64,000 bases of DNA from CAYPKG01 sp964411275 (lineage in GTDB: Bacteria; Bacillota; Clostridia; Christensenellales; CAG-138): the NCBI GenBank assembly GCA_964411275.1, contig CAYPKG010000004.1, forward strand, positions 44,828 through 108,827. The letters run 5' to 3'. A program made the position numbers and the translations under genes. Below are positions 26,986 to 35,029 of this stretch, piece after piece (position 1 is the first letter of the stretch; the number at the start of each line of letters is the position of its first letter). The notes beneath the pieces are model-generated. The model was not told where the DNA came from. It searched no databases and worked only from the letters and a program-made list of their open reading frames with translations.

Positions 26986-27014
26986 AGTTTATCTTTATGC
27001 GTATCCCCTGTCAA
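26986..27014 (-). promoter_or_regulatory. Sigma-A-type promoter of the redox/symporter cassette
   Basis: A consensus TTGACA (27014-27009), a 17-bp spacer and TAAACT (26991-26986) lie about 100 bp upstream of the oxidase start. Confidence 0.75.
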
Positions 27015-27047
27015 GCGTCAGCCGCGCGGTATTTTGAAACGCCCAAA

Positions 27048-27068
27048 GGCGGGCTAAAAAAGCCCGCC
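27048..27068 (-). terminator. Terminator-like hairpin after the dacF-like gene
   Basis: GGCGGGCT and AGCCCGCC are perfect arms around a five-base loop (27048-27055 and 27061-27068). On the minus strand it follows the dacF-like stop (27129) and runs into TTTGGGCGTTT, so the U tract is imperfect. Confidence 0.6.
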
Positions 27069-27128
27069 CGAGAAGAAAATTGTATATTCTGAACCCCTTT
27101 ACATTTCTAGAAAAAGTTCACGAAGTCC

Positions 27129-28250
27129 TTATCCCCTGATAAAGTCCATCAAAAGCATCCGGATAAAATCCCTAAGATGTGCCTCATCCACAGCATGCTG
27201 CGCAATCAACTCCACCCGGGCAACCTCCGCGCCTGACTGGTCTTGGTACGAAATGCTTCCAAGTATCGCCCCCTCCTCCACAGGGGCCATCAATGTTTCT
27301 GGAACATCCGCCACCGCCTGCAACGCTGGGGCAGATTTATCCAGCAGCGCCACAACCGTTTCCTTTGCCACGAGGTTAACCTCCCGCCGCATGCCGCCCT
27401 GTATGGGAACATTTTCATACAGCACCTGTCCCTCTTGTGCCAGATTTTGGCTCTTTAGAGTGGCAAACGCATGGTCAAACATTTCCCCTGCGATGGCAAA
27501 CCTGTCGCTTGCGTTTTTAGCGCCCAGCACCACCACCAGCATACTGGTATCTCCCCGTGTCGCAGAGAACACTCCGCAATACCCGTCCGTCTGGGAAGAG
27601 CCTGTGGCAAGGCCGTTGCAGCCCGCATAGGTTTTCAGCATCCGGTTGGCGTTGACAAGTTCGGTATTGCGGCCATCCGGATGGGTGATGTTTTCAATCG
27701 TCATGCTGCAATGAGTTAAAAAGCATTCGCTTTTCATCAGCGCCTGTCCTAATGTGGCCAGCATGCGGGGGCTTAGCTCCAGCCCCGCGCCAGTCGGGTC
27801 GGTAAGAGTAACCGGAATTCCCATCTCCCCCATCCGTTCATTGATCCGTTCTGTAAACGCCGCTTCCGTACCGCAAAGGGCGCCCCCCAGCGCCAGGATG
27901 GCATCCCCGGCGCAGATCATGGCCGCCGCCTTCATCAATTCCTTTGCGGCGATACTCTCCCCCGCCTCAATAAACGCAGTGGGCCCTCCCACACGCGCCG
28001 CCCGGTCGCTGACGTTTACAACGGCATTGAGGTCCAGGCTGCCCGTGTCTACCGCCTCGCACAGCACCAGCAATGCGGGCAGTTTCGCAAGGCCAGCCAC
28101 ACCCCGGACTGTATCCGCGTCGGCCTCTTGCACCGTCTGCAACGTTCCAGCCTCAGCCAGGAACGTACCGGCAGCATCCGCCCGGGCGCGAAAAACCGGC
28201 AGGCTGAAGAGCGCCAGCCCTAACACCGTACATAGAATTTTCCGTATCAT
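27129..28250 (-). CDS. DacF/PBP5-family (peptidase S11) protein with lost catalytic motifs
   Basis: About 373 residues: signal peptide (1-24), S11 D,D-carboxypeptidase domain (about 30-270) and a C-terminal PBP5 beta domain (about 280-360). Aligned by eye with clostridial DacF, the SxxK motif reads G53-L-A-K56, the SxN motif reads C113-A-G115 and the KTG motif reads A215-T-G217, so nucleophile serine, SxN and KTG lysine are all replaced. The fold-defining stretches (VSDRAARVGG, ERINERMGEMG, DGYCGVFSATR) remain. It is therefore probably a non-hydrolytic binding or regulatory protein. Gene order deoB-punA-dacF is the bacillary one, but spoIIAA/AB/sigF do not follow. Confidence 0.8.
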   Translation of the reverse strand: MIRKILCTVLGLALFSLPVFRARADAAGTFLAEAGTLQTVQEADADTVRGVAGLAKLPALLVLCEAVDTGSLDLNAVVNVSDRAARVGGPTAFIEAGESIAAKELMKAAAMICAGDAILALGGALCGTEAAFTERINERMGEMGIPVTLTDPTGAGLELSPRMLATLGQALMKSECFLTHCSMTIENITHPDGRNTELVNANRMLKTYAGCNGLATGSSQTDGYCGVFSATRGDTSMLVVVLGAKNASDRFAIAGEMFDHAFATLKSQNLAQEGQVLYENVPIQGGMRREVNLVAKETVVALLDKSAPALQAVADVPETLMAPVEEGAILGSISYQDQSGAEVARVELIAQHAVDEAHLRDFIRMLLMDFIRG

Positions 28251-28342
28251 ATTTCCCCGTATAATCATTTGCCGCACCCCCGTGTTTTCCTATAAAAAGC
28301 ATATGCGTAAAACAGTCGATCCATGCGGAAAATGCCGCATCA

Positions 28343-28371
28343 TTGGCTTTTCCCATTCCGTATGCTATGAT
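28343..28371 (+). promoter_or_regulatory. Possible sigma-A promoter for the sortase gene
   Basis: TTGGCT (28343-28348), a 17-bp spacer and TATGAT (28366-28371), 28 bp before the ATG. Moderate match only. Confidence 0.45.
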
Positions 28372-28398
28372 ACCATTATCTTTATTAGGGAGCCGAAT

Positions 28399-29097
28399 AT
28401 GAAAAAGAAACGATGGCTGAAGATCGCCCTTAATATGTTTTTCGCAGCGCTGTTCATTGGCGGGGTCGTGATTACCCTGCGGCAATACGTGTATTTCAAA
28501 GAGCCTTATACTCCACCGCCGCCCACCCCGCATCCAGCGCCGTCTACTGCAGTTTCAGCGGCAATCAGCACACCCCACTCCCCTGCCGAGACACTTTCTC
28601 CGTCTCCCACGCCCTATGTGCGGCCAATCCTGCCAGCGCCCACAAAGCTTTATTTTATCAGGCAGGAAATCAGCTGCGAAATCCTTCCCGTCCCTATGCT
28701 GGAGGAGGATGGCGTGCTGTCCCCCGGCACGCTGGACGATCATATGCGCGCCGCCTGGAATATGGAAGGCCCTGTGCCCGGCGAACCGGGCATCGCACAT
28801 ATCAATGGGCATATCTCAAAGGATGGCGTGCTTGGCACGTTTCATATACTCCGGGATGATATGGTTATTGGAGATGAAATCGCGATCGAGTATGAGGATG
28901 GCAGCGTCCGGTATTTTAATGTGGAAAAGCTTATGACGTACACCCTGGATGAATTTCCCACGGAGCTTTTACTGCCCAACTGGGGCGGTGAACCGCTGTT
29001 GTCCCTTGTAACCTGCAAAGGGGACTGGGATCGCAAGCTGCGCACCCACGACTCCCGGGCGTTGGTCATGTGCCGGTTCGTTGAAGGAGAGGAATAA
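28399..29097 (+). CDS. Class F-like sortase
   Basis: 232 residues: N-terminal membrane anchor (about 8-28), a Pro/Ser/Thr-rich stalk (about 36-82) and a sortase beta-barrel. The active-site residues are visible as H138 (HINGHIS), C206 (LVTC) and R220 (DSRALV). The GEPGIAHINGH region is like class F sortases. Such enzymes join LPXTG-type proteins to the cell wall or polymerise pili; no obvious LPXTG substrate is in this window. It stands alone on the plus strand between dacF-like and punA, with its own ribosome binding site (AGGGAG) and promoter. Confidence 0.8.
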   Translation: MKKKRWLKIALNMFFAALFIGGVVITLRQYVYFKEPYTPPPPTPHPAPSTAVSAAISTPHSPAETLSPSPTPYVRPILPAPTKLYFIRQEISCEILPVPMLEEDGVLSPGTLDDHMRAAWNMEGPVPGEPGIAHINGHISKDGVLGTFHILRDDMVIGDEIAIEYEDGSVRYFNVEKLMTYTLDEFPTELLLPNWGGEPLLSLVTCKGDWDRKLRTHDSRALVMCRFVEGEE

Positions 29098-29099
29098 GG

Positions 29100-29921
29100 T
29101 CATACAACTCTCTCGAGTATAACATCCATCACGCTGGTAAACCTTGCGGCCGCGGCAGCGGCTGCTTTTTGCACTTCGCCGTGGGACAGGGGTTCCGGCA
29201 AAATTCCAGCCGCCATGTTTGTGATGAGGGAAATGCCGATTGTTTTCATGCCGCAATGGGCGGCAGCGATTGCCTCCGGCACAGTGGACATGCCCACCGC
29301 GTCCGCGCCCATGGCGCGCGCCATGCGGATTTCTGCCGGGGTTTCATACGTAGGCCCGGAAAACATCATATAAACCCCCTGCTCAAGGGGATATCCTTCT
29401 TCCCCGCAAACGTCCAGCACCTTTTGCCGCAAATCCCGGTCGTACACATTGCTTTGATCCGGAAACCGGGGCCCGAACTCATTTAGATTTTCACCAATCA
29501 GCGGATGGGAACCGGAAAAGTTGATATGATCCTCAATCAGCATCAGCGTTCCCGGAGAATAGCTTAGATTGACGCCTCCCGCCGCGTTTGTGACGATCAA
29601 TATTTCCGCGCCTAGCTTGCGCATGGCCCGTACGCCAACCGTCAGAAGGCTTTGGGAAAAGCCCTCGTAATAATGGAACCGTCCCTGCATGGCCACCACC
29701 GGCACGCCCTTATGATCCCCCAGCACAAACTGGCCCGCGTGCCCCTCTACGCTTGACACCGGGAACCCCGGAATGTCCGCATAGGTTACAAATTTCCTGT
29801 CGCTTAGCCCGTCGGCATAGTCCCCCAGGCCGGAACCCAGTATCAGGGCCACCTTGGGCTTGTTCGCCTTCACAGCTTCCATTGCGGATACCGCGGCATC
29901 AATTATTTTCATCAGCTCCAT
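29100..29921 (-). CDS. punA: Purine-nucleoside phosphorylase (trimeric type)
   Basis: 273 residues matching the PNP/MTAP family: phosphate-binding ILGSGLGDYADGL (about 27-39), FHYYEGF (about 82-88), the NAAGG segment (about 111-115) and GADAVGMSTVPEAIAA (about 204-219). It releases the base from purine nucleosides with phosphate, giving (deoxy)ribose-1-phosphate, which DeoB then isomerises. It starts one base after the deoB stop and its ribosome binding site (GGAGG) is inside the end of deoB. Its 3' end is 3 bp from the convergent sortase. Confidence 0.94.
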   Translation of the reverse strand: MELMKIIDAAVSAMEAVKANKPKVALILGSGLGDYADGLSDRKFVTYADIPGFPVSSVEGHAGQFVLGDHKGVPVVAMQGRFHYYEGFSQSLLTVGVRAMRKLGAEILIVTNAAGGVNLSYSPGTLMLIEDHINFSGSHPLIGENLNEFGPRFPDQSNVYDRDLRQKVLDVCGEEGYPLEQGVYMMFSGPTYETPAEIRMARAMGADAVGMSTVPEAIAAAHCGMKTIGISLITNMAAGILPEPLSHGEVQKAAAAAAARFTSVMDVILERVV

Positions 29922-29922
29922 A

Positions 29923-31087
29923 TTAGTCCTCCATAATTTCCCCTAAAAAGGAACGTCCCGCCCCCAGCGTACCGCCTGTGAGATATTCATAGGCCGTCGC
30001 GCCAACATCAGCAAAGCTTTGCCTGGTGCCGATGTCTTGTTTAGGCTTTACATGCCTGCCCGTTACCACCACGGGGATGTACTCCCGGCTGTGGTCGGTG
30101 CTGGCTGTGGTGGGATCGCAGCCATGGTCGGCGGTAATGATTAGAATATCCCCCTCCTCCATGGCACCCAGGATTTCCGGCAACCTTTGGTCGAACCGCT
30201 CCAAGGCCAAGGCATATCCTTCTATGTCGTTGCGGTGGCCATAGAGCATGTCAAAGTCCACCAGATTGACAAACAGAAAATCGCCCACGCCCTTTTGCAG
30301 CAGCCGGATCGTTGCGGCGATGCCATCCGGGTTGTTTTTTGTGTGATCCACAATACTGATGCCCCGGTGACTAAAGATATCCTCAATTTTACCCACGCCC
30401 ACCGTAATGAGCCCCTGTTTTTGCAGGAGATCCAAAATGGTGTCCTCCGGCGGTTCCAGGGCAAAATCCCTGCGGTTTTCCGTGCGGGTATACGCGCCGT
30501 TTTCTCCGATGAAGGGCCGGGCGATGACGCGCCCCACCAGATTGTCTCCCACCAACAGCTCTCTGGCAATTTCGCAGATGCGATACAGTTCGCCAAGGGG
30601 GATCACCCCCTCGTGGGCTGCGATTTGAAACACGCTGTCGGCAGAGGTGTAGATTATAGGGTATCCGCTTTTTNNNNNNNNNNTGAATGATCTCGGTGCC
30701 GGACGCAACCTCGTTGCCTAGCGTCCCTCGGCCGATGCGGGTTTCAAATTCCTGTAAGACTTCTTTCGGAAACCCCGTGGGATATGTACGAAACGGGGTT
30801 TTTAAGGGCACCCCCGCCAGCTCCCAATGGCCGCAGGTGGTGTCCTTGGCCAGAGTCTGTTCCGCGGCCCTGCCGTACGCGCCGGTGGGCGCGGTTTCCG
30901 GTTTGGGCAGGCGGCTGTCCTCTATATGCGCAAGGCCCAGCTTGTATAGATTAGGGAGCGCCAGCCGCCCCCGGGCGGCGTAAATATTCCCCAGCGTGTG
31001 AGAGCCCGCGTCCCCGAATTGCGCCGCGTCCGGCAGTGCGCCAATACCCACGCTGTCCAGTACCATGATGATTGCCCGTTTTTTCAT
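29923..31087 (-). CDS. deoB: Phosphopentomutase (interrupted by assembly gap)
   Basis: DeoB, alkaline-phosphatase-superfamily metalloenzyme that converts ribose/deoxyribose-1-phosphate to the 5-phosphate. The N-terminal piece (31087 to 30684) has the VLDSVGIGALPDA metal-binding Asp motif; the C-terminal piece (30673 to 29923) has SADSVFQIAAHE, ADHGCDPTTASTDHSREYIP with the metal-binding Asp/His residues and a normal end. The two pieces are in different frames only because the gap is written as 10 N: in the family about 7-8 residues separate EII from KSGYPI, so roughly 22 bases are missing. I treat it as one intact gene, not a pseudogene. Confidence 0.9.
30674..30683. other. Assembly gap (10 N) inside deoB
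   Basis: Ten N between codons for EII and KSG of phosphopentomutase. Family length predicts about 22 real bases; the written length shifts the frame artificially. Confidence 0.95.
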
Positions 31088-31107
31088 GTGAATTTCACCT
31101 CTTGGAT

Positions 31108-31116
31108 ATCATACCA
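31108..31116 (-). promoter_or_regulatory. Extended -10 promoter for deoB-punA
   Basis: On the minus strand TGG precedes TATGAT (31113-31108), about 20 bp upstream of the deoB ATG at 31087. No clear -35. Confidence 0.45.
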
Positions 31117-31197
31117 CCATTTTATGTCCATCAAAACCCCGGAAAGGAAAATCCCAACGGGAATTGCCGGTGCCGGCAGATGCCATTTGGACTATGG

Positions 31198-32019
31198 TTA
31201 TTTCTCCAATAGAATGGCAATGGTTGGACTTTCCTTTGTGAATGGACTGCCCGCAACATCATCAAATATATCAAGCGTTTGAAAGCCCGCCTCTTGCGCT
31301 TCTTTGATAAGACTTTCCTTTGTGAAATAGCAATCCCAAATATAATAATTTTTTGTCTCATTCTCGGTAATGATGACAGTCTGCCTCAATGTCACATTAT
31401 CAGAATGTTTACAATGCCTGTTGATCGCAAGATGTTTTTCTGCACTCCAAAATCCGCCGTTGGGATAACTCTGCCAATCTTGGATTTCTTGAAATTGACC
31501 GTATCTTTCCATAGAAAATACGTCCAACAACAGCTTGCCTTTCGGCTTAAGGCTTTGATAGATTTTCTTTAACAATATTGCCCTATTCTTTTTAGATAGC
31601 GCGCCGTAATCACAATAGATCAAAGCGGCAAAATCAAAGGTGCCGTATATATCCATTTTCAAATAATCCTGATGCAAATAGGAAATCCGCAAATCCTGTT
31701 TTTTTGAGGAGGCCATTGCGTACTGTATTGAAAGTTCTGAAAAATCTATCCCCGTAACCTGATAGCCAAGTTTACAGAATTTTTCGGCGTATAATCCGGG
31801 GCCGCAGCCGATATCAATTAGATTTTGATATTCTGATGGCGGCGCAATTGTTTTTATCCACGATACAGACTTTTCGATAAAGAAAGGATTGCGGCTTGCT
31901 CCGTCGGTATGTGGGTCAAGATGCGCCTGTAGCATTTGTTTGGAAATATGCTCATCCTGCCATATGCTCATCTCGCTTTGTGCATATACTTCTGGGCATT
32001 CCAATAATTTGTCAAGCAT
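31198..32019 (-). CDS. Class I SAM-dependent methyltransferase
   Basis: 273 residues with motif I DIGCGPGLYAEKF (about 69-81), GIDFSEL (motif II) and a later FDFAALIYCDYGAL region (about 128-141), a class I Rossmann methyltransferase. The substrate is unknown; the C-terminal part resembles small-molecule methyltransferases. The gene is visibly more AT-rich and uses more A/T-ending codons than all its neighbours, which suggests recent acquisition. It has its own AGGAG ribosome binding site. It interrupts the usual order between the sporulation gene spoIIM and deoB. Confidence 0.8.
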   Translation of the reverse strand: MLDKLLECPEVYAQSEMSIWQDEHISKQMLQAHLDPHTDGASRNPFFIEKSVSWIKTIAPPSEYQNLIDIGCGPGLYAEKFCKLGYQVTGIDFSELSIQYAMASSKKQDLRISYLHQDYLKMDIYGTFDFAALIYCDYGALSKKNRAILLKKIYQSLKPKGKLLLDVFSMERYGQFQEIQDWQSYPNGGFWSAEKHLAINRHCKHSDNVTLRQTVIITENETKNYYIWDCYFTKESLIKEAQEAGFQTLDIFDDVAGSPFTKESPTIAILLEK

Positions 32020-32114
32020 GAACCTAACTCTCCTTTGTAATAAAAACCTTACTCTCTATAACCACATCGCTAGCAGCTGCGACATGGCTTTGCGATAAAG
32101 ATTTTCATCTCATA

Positions 32115-32738
32115 TTATCCACCCAGCATGCCTAAAACGCAAGGTATTCCCACGCCCTCGAGCAGGCCGCAAAACAATAGCCCTGCTATGGGCTTCCATG
32201 TTTTTTTCAGGTTCAAGGCGGACTGTGGGGGAGGTGTTTTCGCTCCATTGGCGAATGCCGCGAATTTATTGAAAAACACTTGACCGCTTTCCCCATACAA
32301 CAGCAGCAAACACGGAAGACTGATGGCAGCGTTCACCTGCAGCAGTATGAAGAGCGCCACCGCCGCCCATCCTGGCAGCGCCAGCACACAGGCATACAAT
32401 CCTGCCCCTAGTAAAAAGCCCCGCAGCAGCAATGCAACCGGCCAGAGCAACAGCCAGGGCGTCCATACTGCGCACAATGCAGCCGTGCTGATGGCAACGC
32501 CTTGCAGCAATACCGCAATCAAAATCCCTTTCACCAATACTGTCCCCGAAATCGCAGCAGGCGCAAGGGCGACAAAGGCAGGCGCCTGTTCCGGATACAA
32601 TAGTTTTACCGTGGTAACCCCGGCGGCAATGCCAGCCACCAGAAAAAAGGCGAACGCGATTGTGGCCGCAAGATTGTCTTTGAGATACAGTATAATATTT
32701 TTTTCCAGCTGATGAACGGATCGAATGCCAAAGCGCAT
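32115..32738 (-). CDS. spoIIM: Stage II sporulation protein M-like membrane protein
   Basis: About 207 residues with an N-terminal cytoplasmic part and about five membrane segments (AATIAFAFFLVAGIAAG, then VLVKGILIAVLLQGV and others). Size, topology and position near xerD/deoB-type genes and spo0A fit SpoIIM, a part of the SpoIIDMP peptidoglycan-remodelling complex that drives forespore engulfment. The sequence match is to the overall pattern rather than to a sharp motif. The ATG at 32738 has GGAGG seven bases upstream; in-frame residues upstream overlap the end of spo0A and are unlikely to be used. Confidence 0.6.
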   Translation of the reverse strand: MRFGIRSVHQLEKNIILYLKDNLAATIAFAFFLVAGIAAGVTTVKLLYPEQAPAFVALAPAAISGTVLVKGILIAVLLQGVAISTAALCAVWTPWLLLWPVALLLRGFLLGAGLYACVLALPGWAAVALFILLQVNAAISLPCLLLLYGESGQVFFNKFAAFANGAKTPPPQSALNLKKTWKPIAGLLFCGLLEGVGIPCVLGMLGG

Positions 32739-32793
32739 GCTGCCGCCTCCCTTTTGGGACAGCATATGCGGGCGTTGGGACAGGCAGAACCTG

Positions 32794-33582
32794 TTAAAAC
32801 CGAAATGCCATACGGACACGGTCAGCAATCATGGAGATAAATTCCGAATTGGTGGGCTTCCCCTTTTTGTCATCGATGGTATAGCCGAAAAATTGGTCAA
32901 GTATCTCCGCGTTTCCCCTCGTCCAGGATACTTCGATGGCATTGCGGATCGCCCGCTCCACCAATGTGGGTTTTGTATTGAATTCCGCCGCTACATGGGG
33001 GTACACCACTTTTGTCACAGGCACCCGGTCCGTCTCCGGCGCGCGGGCAACCAGGAATATGGCGCTGCGAAGATAATGATATCCTTTCAAATGCGCAGGA
33101 ATGCCCACTGCCCGGATCTGCCTTGTAATTTCATTTCGAATAAGCTCTTCCCTGGTTCGTATCTCATACTGGGGTTGCCGGCCGGCGCTTTTCCTTAAAG
33201 AGGCCTGGGACAGGCGCACAATTTGACGTACCACATATTCTGGATAAATAGGCTTTGCAAAACAATACATGACTCCATGGTTTTCAAACACGGAAAGCAC
33301 CGTTTGATCTACAAAAGCGCTGATGATAAAGAGCACCGGCTTTACAACACCCTGCAACTCAAACTCGCTTAACACGCTAAGCGCGTCCAGCCCCTTAACC
33401 GATGTGTCCATTAACAGGATATCAGCCTTGCCTTTTTTTATGTTTGAAAGAACCTCTTCGCCGGTACTAACCTTTTCCAACACCGTCAACGAAGGCTCCT
33501 GAAGGCAAGCATTTAAAAGTGCCGCGTCACCATCGTTGCTGCTCCCGCTTGCATACAATAGTTTCAGACTGCTTTTCCCCAT
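32794..33582 (-). CDS. spo0A: Sporulation master regulator Spo0A with a degenerate receiver pocket
   Basis: 262 residues. The C-terminal DNA-binding domain (about 145-262) is canonical: GIPAHLKGYHYLRSAI, then the recognition helix KPTLVERAIRNAIEVSWTRGN and the terminal GKPTNSEFI motif. The receiver retains the phospho-acceptor D59 (LLMDTS), S88 in place of the switch Thr and K110. However the Mg2+-binding Asp-Asp pair that follows strand 1 in other Spo0A proteins (D10 D11 in B. subtilis) reads S12-G13. Phosphorelay control may therefore differ. ATG at 33582 has GGGGG upstream. It follows spoIVB by 19 bp, the usual order. Confidence 0.92.
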   Translation of the reverse strand: MGKSSLKLLYASGSSNDGDAALLNACLQEPSLTVLEKVSTGEEVLSNIKKGKADILLMDTSVKGLDALSVLSEFELQGVVKPVLFIISAFVDQTVLSVFENHGVMYCFAKPIYPEYVVRQIVRLSQASLRKSAGRQPQYEIRTREELIRNEITRQIRAVGIPAHLKGYHYLRSAIFLVARAPETDRVPVTKVVYPHVAAEFNTKPTLVERAIRNAIEVSWTRGNAEILDQFFGYTIDDKKGKPTNSEFISMIADRVRMAFRF

Positions 33583-33601
33583 TGAGCCCCCTCCTCATCC
33601 G

Positions 33602-34879
33602 TCAGCCAGCTAAATCGCTGATCTGCCGCTGCATCCACTGCGCATACATACAATACCCTTTTGTGGGATCGTTGATAAAAACATGAGTAACCACGCCGAC
33701 CAGTTTCCCCTCCTGGATCAGCGGACTGCCGCTCATTCCCTGTACGATACCACCCGTTTTCTTCAGCAGCGTTTCATCGGTAATCTCTACAACCATGCCC
33801 TTGGGCGAAGGCTGCCCCTGTTGATTGACCTTTACAATCTCGCAGTCGTATGCTTTTACGCCTTCATCGTCCAGCATCGTTAAAATCTGCGCGGGGCCTA
33901 ATTTTGCTTCCTCCGGATAGCCCATTGACAATCCGTCAGGGAACAGCGCGTTGCGGTATCCCTGATACATCTGCCCATAAATCCCATAATCGCCATTGGC
34001 CTCTATTGTGCCAAGGGGCAGGCTGCTTGCGCCAAATGTTCCCCTCAATTCCCCAGGCTCGCCCTGGGCGCCCTGGACAATGTCCACGATGGTGGATTGT
34101 ACAATTTCACCTTCGCGTACCGTCAGGTTTGAGCGGGTGTCAACATCCATCACCGCATGCCCCAATGCCGCGTACCAATTGCTGTTGGGATCGAAAAACG
34201 ATAACGTGCCGACTCCGGCCGTGCTGTCCCGCACCCACATACCCATACGATACGCCTTGTCCGTCGGATCCTGCACCGGATGTAGCTTCGCCTCAATCCG
34301 TTCCCCATTGCGGCTGATGGTAAGCTGTACCTGGCCTTCGCTGTCGTTGCATATCTGCGCGAGGTGTGAGGAGCTTTTGATTTCGATCCCGTTGATCCGT
34401 TCAATCACATCCCCTGCCTGCACTCCCGCGGAAGCCGCGGGGCTGATCTCGCCCTCGTCTGTTTCCACCGCGCCAATGCCCACCACAAGCGCGCCTTTGG
34501 TGTGCAATGTGACACCGATGGAGCTGCCGCCGGGAATAAGCGTTACGCTTTCGCGCACATGCACATCCACCTGTTTGATCGCGATACTAAACAACCGGAC
34601 GCAAACTACGGCATCCGTCTGTTCGGGTTCTTGTCCGGTTGCCTCCTGCAAAGTCTCAGCCCGCTGATGAGAAGCCTCCAGCAATTCCTGTGCGCTATCT
34701 ACCTGAAAAACTGCCGGCAAATCGATGGGCAGTTCATACTGCTCACCAACCAATATGTGTACATCCTCCGGCAACCTGCGTATGGAGGACACCGGCTCTG
34801 AAAAATAAAACCCGAGCAGCGCCATGCACATCAAAACGCCTATGGCTTTTATGATGCCCCGCGCACTACGATTGATCAA
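33602..34879 (-). CDS. spoIVB: SpoIVB peptidase (family S55)
   Basis: About 425 residues: N-terminal membrane segment (about 8-26), a PDZ domain (about 130-215, SAGVQAGDVIERINGIEI) and the S55 serine protease domain with the catalytic His in AALGHAVMDVDT and Ser in GIVQGMSGSPLIQEG. SpoIVB is made in the forespore and cleaves SpoIVFA to release SpoIVFB activity and sigma-K. The start is TTG at 34879 with GAGG eight bases upstream; the longer frame to 35008 lacks a membrane anchor context. The frame lies between recN and spo0A as in most spore formers. Confidence 0.93.
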   Translation of the reverse strand: MINRSARGIIKAIGVLMCMALLGFYFSEPVSSIRRLPEDVHILVGEQYELPIDLPAVFQVDSAQELLEASHQRAETLQEATGQEPEQTDAVVCVRLFSIAIKQVDVHVRESVTLIPGGSSIGVTLHTKGALVVGIGAVETDEGEISPAASAGVQAGDVIERINGIEIKSSSHLAQICNDSEGQVQLTISRNGERIEAKLHPVQDPTDKAYRMGMWVRDSTAGVGTLSFFDPNSNWYAALGHAVMDVDTRSNLTVREGEIVQSTIVDIVQGAQGEPGELRGTFGASSLPLGTIEANGDYGIYGQMYQGYRNALFPDGLSMGYPEEAKLGPAQILTMLDDEGVKAYDCEIVKVNQQGQPSPKGMVVEITDETLLKKTGGIVQGMSGSPLIQEGKLVGVVTHVFINDPTKGYCMYAQWMQRQISDLAG

Positions 34880-35029
34880 GTCAAACACCTCATGCCATGA
34901 TAAAATTGTCGCCAACGCAACAATTCTATCTTTGGCATCCATGGCCCGACCTATCCTCGAAAGTTTATGGGAGAAATGATGATCCCACAGGATATCCATG
35001 CGTCTCATCCCATAATCTGTATAAAAAAA

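Noticed and set aside
29923..31087. deoB as a frameshifted pseudogene
   Set aside because: The frame change coincides with the 10-N gap and all catalytic motifs on both sides are intact.
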